Shown one piece after another: positions 14,215 to 18,680 of a stretch of DNA of 18,680 bases. The notes below the pieces were generated by a model. That model did no database searches and was not told the DNA's origin. It saw nothing but the letters and a program-made list of their open reading frames with translations. Numbering within the stretch: the first letter of the stretch is position 1; every line of letters starts with the position of its first letter. The DNA lies in contig JAISXK010000076.1 in NCBI GenBank assembly GCA_031270585.1, forward strand, positions 1-18,680, in the 5' to 3' direction. The position numbers and the translations under genes are program-made. The DNA comes from Clostridiales bacterium (lineage in GTDB: Bacteria > Bacillota > Clostridia > Christensenellales > CAG-138).

Positions 14215-14243
14215 ATTATACGAAAAATACCTTGCCGTTGCAA
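14215..14243 (-). promoter_or_regulatory. Promoter of the M50-scpA-scpB operon
   Basis: Minus strand TTGCAA (14243-14238), exactly 17 bp, and a perfect TATAAT (14220-14215). Predicted start near 14208, giving a leader of about 54 nt before the M50 ATG. Confidence 0.8.
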
Positions 14244-14263
14244 GACGACAAGATACGAATGAT

Positions 14264-14291
14264 CGCGTTGCGCGCGAATACGCACAACGCG
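14264..14291 (-). terminator. GC-rich stem-loop after the dacF-like gene
   Basis: CGCGTTGTGCG and CGCGCAACGCG pair over 11 bp (one G-U pair) with a 6-nt loop, starting 5 nt after the stop of the dacF-like gene. There is no T run after it, so it is a terminator only in the loose sense; it may instead protect the 3' end. Confidence 0.4.
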
Positions 14292-14296
14292 AATAA

Positions 14297-15490
14297 TTAT
14301 ATGCGAATAAAGTTTTTGAGTATGCTGCTGATAATATCCTTCAACGCATAGGCGGTTATCTCGGCATCCACAACCAGTTCCACCCTGCCGCGCACCTCGC
14401 CAGTATCCGTTTTGTACACGATACTGCCCACGACCTCATCGGGCCCTATAGGCGCCGTCAATACGCCCGGTATATCCCGCTCAGCCATCAGAGAAGGTTC
14501 CGCCTTATCCAGCAGCAGCACAATGGTATCCCTGGCTATAAGGTTTACGGTTTTGCTGTTGCCGCCTTTTACCTTTACGCCCTCATAAAGCACCTCTCCC
14601 CGGGTGGAAAGCTTTTGCGCCCGCATGCTTGCAAACGCCTCATCCAGCATGGTTTTTGCGGCCGCAAAGCGCTCCGCCGACTTTTTGCTGCCTATCACCA
14701 CCGCAACCAGGCGCATATCGCCGCGCGACACCGAGAATACGCCGGCGTACCCATCTGCGGGCGAAGACCCTGTCATCACGCCGTCGCAGCCGGCATAATT
14801 GCGTACCATGCGGTTGGGGTTTGCAAGTTCGGTCTTCCTGCCGTCGGCGTGGGTAATGCCATCCAGCATGAGCGTGCTGTAGATTTTAAAACTTTCCAGT
14901 TCTGCCGTCGCCGCGCCCACCCTGGCAAGTGACGCGGCATCAAATTGCGTCCCAGAGCCCACCGCGTCGCTTAACTGTATGTCTATCCCCAGCGCTTTGA
15001 GCCTTGTATTGATGGCATCAACAAACGCCGCCTCGGTGCCGTATATATGCTCGCCCAGCGCCACAATGGCGTCGCCCGCACTGATCATGATGGCGGCCTT
15101 TAGCAGCGGCGCCGCTTTGATGGTTTCGCCTGTTTCAACAAAAGCGGTAGGCCCGCCGGTTTTTGCCGCCTTTTCGCTCACGGTGATATCTGCCTCGGCG
15201 TTGAGCAGACCCCGTTCCACGGCTTCGCATATCACCAACAGACCTGGCAGTTTGGTAAGCCCCGCCACGTCATGCAGCACATCCGCATCGCTTTCTTTCA
15301 ATACCTGTCCGCTCGACGTCTCAATCAATACCGCCGCCATGCAGTTTTCCAGGGCGCTTTGGGCGGGCGGGATTTCCTCTGCCGCCTCGGCAAGCGAGAC
15401 CGCCGGGTAACCGCACAGCAACGCCACAACAAACGCCATGGCTAGTATTCGTGTATATACCCGGCGCGCGGCATATGGCGTTCGTTTCAT
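14297..15490 (-). CDS. DacF-like D-Ala-D-Ala carboxypeptidase homologue lacking catalytic motifs
   Basis: Exported penicillin-binding-protein fold (S11 family) plus C-terminal PBP5_C-like beta domain (about 290-375) and a final amphipathic helix. The start at 15490 has AGGAGG at 8-10 nt; a second ATG two codons upstream is too close to it. Numbering below counts that upstream ATG as residue 1. A signal peptide covers about 13-36. The family fold is evident in AAVLIETSSGQVLKESDAD and NYAGCDGVMTGSSPADGYAG. However, the nucleophile motif SxxK reads GLTK (79-82), SxN reads SAG (139-141), and KTG reads MTG (241-243). The three substitutions are in the correct positions, so this is probably a pseudoenzyme with a binding or scaffold role. 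Its location beside scpAB matches dacF of sporulating Firmicutes. Confidence 0.85.
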   Translation of the reverse strand: MKRTPYAARRVYTRILAMAFVVALLCGYPAVSLAEAAEEIPPAQSALENCMAAVLIETSSGQVLKESDADVLHDVAGLTKLPGLLVICEAVERGLLNAEADITVSEKAAKTGGPTAFVETGETIKAAPLLKAAIMISAGDAIVALGEHIYGTEAAFVDAINTRLKALGIDIQLSDAVGSGTQFDAASLARVGAATAELESFKIYSTLMLDGITHADGRKTELANPNRMVRNYAGCDGVMTGSSPADGYAGVFSVSRGDMRLVAVVIGSKKSAERFAAAKTMLDEAFASMRAQKLSTRGEVLYEGVKVKGGNSKTVNLIARDTIVLLLDKAEPSLMAERDIPGVLTAPIGPDEVVGSIVYKTDTGEVRGRVELVVDAEITAYALKDIISSILKNFIRI

Positions 15491-15615
15491 AAACATCCCC
15501 TCCTGTAGGCGAATACACCCTGGTGAAATATATATGCTCGATACCGTCCTAAAAAGACCTTATTCGCATTGCGTTTAAACTGAAGGGGCGCATCGGCGTG
15601 TACGGAATATAATTA

Positions 15616-15659
15616 TTGACAAACGATAATTTTCAGAGTATGCTTTTATTAAATTATCG
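15616..15659 (+). promoter_or_regulatory. Promoter with overlapping 9-bp inverted repeat
   Basis: TTGACA (15616-15621), 17-bp spacer and TATGCT (15639-15644), with transcription expected near 15651. A perfect inverted repeat, CGATAATTT (15624-15632) and AAATTATCG (15651-15659), brackets the -10 with an 18-bp gap. That is a reasonable operator for a dimeric repressor, possibly the Cro/CI-type protein encoded by the second gene of the module. A smaller dyad CGAAT/ATTCG follows just before the ribosome binding site. Confidence 0.6.
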
Positions 15660-15683
15660 AATAACAATAATTCGGGGGCGATC

Positions 15684-16652
15684 ATGAAACGCAATGTCTT
15701 GGTTGGGATTCTGGTTATTGAGGCATTGCTTTGCGTGGTGCTTCGCATTTTACAGGCATCGTTTTCGGATGCTTTTTTCGCTGTGATGGCATTTCCTTTT
15801 GAACAGATCGGGTCGGGTCTGCGTTTACTATCGCTTTCAGGCGACACAGGCAATATAGCGGCTATTGTCTTCTATTTTTTGATAAGCCTGTTGCCCGCCG
15901 CCGCGTTGCTCGTTGTACGAAAAAAACGCGGTCTGCGCGTGGAGGACGGGCTACTTGGATTGCTTAGCGCCGTACTGTTTGCGGTTTTATATCTTATGAT
16001 AAACCCCGGCGTTATCGGTACTCTGACGGGTGGAACGATGGGACAGTCTACAGGCAAAGCGATAGCAGGCGGCATGGTGTACGCGGTACTCTGCGGCTAT
16101 TTCGTCCTGCGTGTACTGCGGCTGTTTTTCGTTGGCGGTACTGATAAACTCGTTCGCTATATGTCGGTCATGCTTAGTCTGCTGAACGTCCTTTTTGTGT
16201 ATTTGGCATTTGGCGCCCGCTTTGACGAAATGCTCAATTCCAGTGCGGCGCTCCAGGCTGGCAATGCCGGAAATGAGCATCTGTTGGGCGCAAGCCATGT
16301 TTTCCTTGTAGTGCAATTCTTAGTGGACGCGCTTCCGTTTGTTCTGAATGTTTTTGTAGTTTTCGCCGCGTTGCGGTTGCTCTGTGAAATGCGAGCAGAC
16401 CGCTATTCCGCTGAAACGGTGTCCGCGACGGAGCGTATGTCCCGACTATGCGCGGTAGCGCTGGCGGCGACGGTACTCTCAAACATCGGTTTCAACTTGC
16501 TACAGTTCCTGTTTGTAAAATCACTTATGGTCGTCAACGGCTCAGTACAAATTCCAGTGTTCTCAATCACATTCGTGCTTGCCGCGCTGCTGCTGACACG
16601 GTTTGTCGCGGAGAATAAACAACTTAAAGAGGACAACGATCTGTTCGTTTAA
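15684..16652 (+). CDS. Multi-pass membrane protein, DUF2975-like
   Basis: 322 residues with about eight hydrophobic segments (roughly 5-27, 55-80, 92-113, 128-151, 157-178, 206-234, 253-276, 285-308). The C-terminal part, a hydrophobic helix followed by ENKQLKEDNDLFV, resembles the end of DUF2975 proteins, which are typically encoded directly before a small YozG-type helix-turn-helix protein, as here. It is longer than most DUF2975 members (about 150-200), so the N-terminal half is an extra region with no family I recognise. GGGGG lies 5 nt before the ATG. Function unknown; it may sequester or respond to the partner regulator. Confidence 0.6.
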   Translation: MKRNVLVGILVIEALLCVVLRILQASFSDAFFAVMAFPFEQIGSGLRLLSLSGDTGNIAAIVFYFLISLLPAAALLVVRKKRGLRVEDGLLGLLSAVLFAVLYLMINPGVIGTLTGGTMGQSTGKAIAGGMVYAVLCGYFVLRVLRLFFVGGTDKLVRYMSVMLSLLNVLFVYLAFGARFDEMLNSSAALQAGNAGNEHLLGASHVFLVVQFLVDALPFVLNVFVVFAALRLLCEMRADRYSAETVSATERMSRLCAVALAATVLSNIGFNLLQFLFVKSLMVVNGSVQIPVFSITFVLAALLLTRFVAENKQLKEDNDLFV

Positions 16653-16661
16653 GGGTGTGCT

Positions 16662-16889
16662 ATGGCAATACGAATCTATCTGGAGGATATTTTGAAGGGC
16701 AGAAATATGACATCCAAAGAATTATGCGCTCTCGTGGGCATAACGGAAGCTAATTTATCCATTTTGCGAAGCGGCAAGGCTAAAGGTGTTCGGTTTAGCA
16801 CAATCAATAAAATTTGCTGGCACTTGAACTGCGACGTGGGGGATATAATAAAATGCGACGGAACATTGGAGGGCAATGATGAAACATAA
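16662..16889 (+). CDS. Small Cro/CI (YozG-like) helix-turn-helix regulator
   Basis: 75 residues, essentially one DNA-binding domain. The pattern IRIYLEDILKGRNMTSKELCALVGITEANLSILRSGKAKGVRFSTINKICWHLNCDVGDII is that of the short YozG-type XRE proteins, with the recognition helix around ITEANLSILRSGK (27-39) and the characteristic ending CDVGDIIKC. It starts 9 nt after the membrane protein gene, has AAGGGTG as ribosome binding site, and overlaps the start of the following lipoprotein gene. Probably the regulator of the module, acting at the inverted repeat near 15624-15659 (inference). Confidence 0.88.
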   Translation: MAIRIYLEDILKGRNMTSKELCALVGITEANLSILRSGKAKGVRFSTINKICWHLNCDVGDIIKCDGTLEGNDET

Positions 16890-17844
16890 AATGATGATTG
16901 CTATGTGCTGTATTTTATTATTATATGCCCTGACGGGTTGTCAACTGGCGCTGGAAAATGCAGGTACAGACACATACGAGGATAGATTGGCTGGCATTTT
17001 TGTTACAACGCAGCATCTCGACCTGTTTGATATGGAAGGCTATCTGAACGACAGCCTCAAAGGTTTTCAAGGCGGCAACATAATCGTGGATGGGGACATA
17101 CAAAAATATCAGGGGCGTCTGTATGCCGCACTGAGAACCCGGACGTTGACGAATGAAGAAACGGGCGAAACTTCAAAAATTGAAGATTATGCATTTCCTG
17201 TTGACGGTATCTCCTGTTTCGTTGCAACTGTGCCGGCTATAGAAGGACGCGGCGGTTATCGTACATCTATTTCTGATCCGGCAATCAGCAACGGACGTAT
17301 GGATATTCATGTTGGTGACGAAACAAACAGTACGACATTGGAGGGGACGATTTATGTTTCACCGACTGGCCGGGACATCACATACTATCTCAATCCTGTT
17401 TATCAGAGTGCGGACGGCAACGTATATGTTACCACGGGTCAAGGTATAAGTGCGAGCGGGATGGCTAGTGAGGGCGCATTCATGTCACAGACTATGGATG
17501 CTGCAACTACAGTAACAGAAAACGGAAAAACCAAGGCTGAAAGCATTTCAATTAAGCTCTCCATCAGCGTCATGTTCCCGCCTGAGAAAACTGTCATTTT
17601 GCAGATGGATACGGATAGCAATCTTATCTCACGGACAGAGTACGCGCCCGGCGCGATGCCTGAAGTTTTCACGCCAGAGCTTGACACGACCTGTTTTATC
17701 GTGGAGACGTACAAGCGGGACGATACGGGAAGCCTTAAAATTTCCCGCGAGATATACGACAGGGATGATGAAAACACGGAAACTTTCTTCGCCAGAGCGG
17801 ATGGTATCTGCGTGAAGCATTGGACACAAATTAAGTGGAAATAA
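16879..17844 (+). CDS. Lipoprotein of unknown function
   Basis: 321 residues from the second of two adjacent ATGs (16879), which gives the better 6-nt spacing from GGAGG; the first ATG at 16876 is possible. The signal peptide MKHKMMIAMCCILLLYALTGC ends in a perfect lipobox LTGC with Cys21 lipidated. The mature part is hydrophilic and predicted beta-rich, with repeated polar strands such as GGNIIVDGDIQKYQGRLYAAL, EGTIYVSPTGRDITYYLNPVY and SISIKLSISVMFPPEKTVIL. I recognise no family or catalytic motif. It overlaps the regulator gene by 11 nt, so the three genes are one operon. It probably sits on the outer face of the membrane and may work with the multi-pass protein. Confidence 0.85.
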   Translation: MKHKMMIAMCCILLLYALTGCQLALENAGTDTYEDRLAGIFVTTQHLDLFDMEGYLNDSLKGFQGGNIIVDGDIQKYQGRLYAALRTRTLTNEETGETSKIEDYAFPVDGISCFVATVPAIEGRGGYRTSISDPAISNGRMDIHVGDETNSTTLEGTIYVSPTGRDITYYLNPVYQSADGNVYVTTGQGISASGMASEGAFMSQTMDAATTVTENGKTKAESISIKLSISVMFPPEKTVILQMDTDSNLISRTEYAPGAMPEVFTPELDTTCFIVETYKRDDTGSLKISREIYDRDDENTETFFARADGICVKHWTQIKWK

Positions 17845-17980
17845 AGTTTATTCCTCTTTGGTGCTGACGCTTGTAGCGGTGGTGGTTACATGCGCTTCCG
17901 TGTATTTTAATATTGGCAGCATATTTTTGATCCTCTCTGTCGTTGCAGTATCCATATGTCTACTATAATCAGATGTTGAC

Positions 17981-18680
17981 TCATTTGTAAAGTTTGTTTT
18001 CAAGCACTTCCCTGGCCTGTTCAGCAGGGTTGCTTTTTGCAAGTATCAGCTCTATTTTTCGTTCGCGAATACCGTCTGCAAACGTTTTTGGTAGGTTGTC
18101 GTCAGAAACGATCACATCTATTTTTTCAAGCGGACATACCACAGCGAAGGCGTTTATGCCAAACTTGTTGCTATCCGCCACCAGTATGGTTTGGCTTGCA
18201 CGGTTTATGATGAATTGACGCACCTGCGCTTCTTCGCTGTTATAATCGGAAAGCCCGCCATTAAATGTTACGCCGCCCGCGCCGATAAAAGCTTTATCTA
18301 CAAAGAAATTCTGCAATGCATCCACTGTGAGTTTGCCGAACATAGAAAGCTCATCCGGATTGACACGCCCGCCCAGCGAGAAAAGATTGATGTTAGAACC
18401 GGCAAGCTCGTTCATGATGGGCAGCGAGTTTGTAAGCACAGTAATGTTATTCATGTGCTTGATGTGCCGCGCTATTTCAAGGGTGGTGGTGCCAATGTCC
18501 AGAAGAATGGTTTCCCCGGTATTGATAAGCTTAGCCGCCGCTTGGCCAATTAAGCTTTTTTCTGCATGGCTTTCGCTTATGCGGGATGCGTATTGTTCTA
18601 ATTTTTCCGCAGGGTCTGCAAGTATGGCGCCACCATAAATGCGTTTTACCAATTTTTGATCCTGCAGCGCTTCAAGATCG
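17981..18680 (-). CDS. DeoR family transcriptional regulator (partial, N-terminal helix-turn-helix beyond right edge)
   Basis: The frame is open to the last base and begins DLEALQDQKLVKRIYGGAIL, which is the end of a DeoR helix-turn-helix domain. This shows the gene continues outside the window and that the inner GTG/ATG-like starts are not real. The C-terminal DeoRC phosphosugar-sensing domain is clear: ILLDIGTTTLEIARHI, TVLTNSLPIMNEL, LFSLGGRVNPDELSMFG, AFIGAGGVTFNGGLSDYNSEEAQV and TILVADSNKFG. Members usually repress sugar or polyol operons in response to phosphorylated sugars; the target would lie to the right or on the unseen side. It converges on the lipoprotein gene with a 136-bp gap in which I see no convincing terminator. 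Confidence 0.93.
   Translation of the reverse strand, partial: DLEALQDQKLVKRIYGGAILADPAEKLEQYASRISESHAEKSLIGQAAAKLINTGETILLDIGTTTLEIARHIKHMNNITVLTNSLPIMNELAGSNINLFSLGGRVNPDELSMFGKLTVDALQNFFVDKAFIGAGGVTFNGGLSDYNSEEAQVRQFIINRASQTILVADSNKFGINAFAVVCPLEKIDVIVSDDNLPKTFADGIRERKIELILAKSNPAEQAREVLENKLYK

Noticed and set aside
17848..17955. 35-codon minus-strand frame (MDTATTERIKN...) after the DeoR gene
   Set aside because: It has a plausible composition, but there is no ribosome binding site, no family and no terminator evidence. It is not strong enough to call.
1..18680. CRISPR arrays, tRNA or rRNA genes, insertion sequences or prophage genes
   Set aside because: No regularly spaced repeats, transposase or integrase motifs, or RNA gene signatures were seen on either strand.

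Overview
The window looks like a chromosomal segment of a low-to-mid GC, probably spore-forming anaerobic member of the Clostridia (Firmicutes). The reasons are the argR/recN block, the scpA-scpB-dacF neighbourhood, sigma-A type promoters, strong AGGAGG-like ribosome binding sites, a BirA-type biotin operator and Gram-positive lipoproteins. No phage, insertion sequence, CRISPR array, tRNA or rRNA was seen. Most genes are on the minus strand.

Region 1 (1-3924, minus strand). Reading in the direction of transcription: a ~575-nt structured non-coding RNA that I identify as OLE RNA, with its own strong promoter; then oapA, the small membrane protein that partners OLE; then tlyA, nadK, argR and recN (recN runs off the left edge). 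The OLE call rests on four points: the adjacent oapA-like gene, the recN-argR-nadK-tlyA context in which OLE is known to occur, the length, and a terminal helix that brings the two ends together. This is the most notable element of the window.

Region 2 (3925-8634, minus strand). A spacer with a ~96-bp tandem duplication, then an accessory group. It comprises an orphan NMT1/SsuA-type substrate-binding lipoprotein, an unusual MerR helix-turn-helix protein fused to a zinc-binding and methyltransferase-like module, and a secreted FMN/FAD reductase lipoprotein of the flavocytochrome c / fumarate reductase type. The reductase promoter has a 19-bp spacer, as is typical of promoters activated by MerR-family regulators, so the fusion protein next door is a candidate regulator. 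The fusion gene appears to be transcribed as a leaderless mRNA.

Region 3 (8758-10577). bioY (biotin uptake, minus strand) lies under a near-textbook BirA operator and diverges from a DUF2156 protein (plus strand). After it comes a short coding-like remnant resembling the tail of a DinB-type DNA polymerase.

Region 4 (10602-15490, minus strand). A DacF-like protein that has lost all three catalytic motifs of the penicillin-binding family, then an M50 site-2-type protease, scpA, scpB (chromosome condensation) and guaB (GMP synthesis). A clear TTGCAA-17-TATAAT promoter precedes the M50-scpAB genes.

Region 5 (15616-18680). A plus-strand three-gene module (DUF2975-like multi-pass membrane protein, small Cro/CI-type regulator, lipoprotein of unknown function) behind a promoter whose -10 element lies within a 9-bp inverted repeat. 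It converges on a partial DeoR-family sugar regulator that runs off the right edge.
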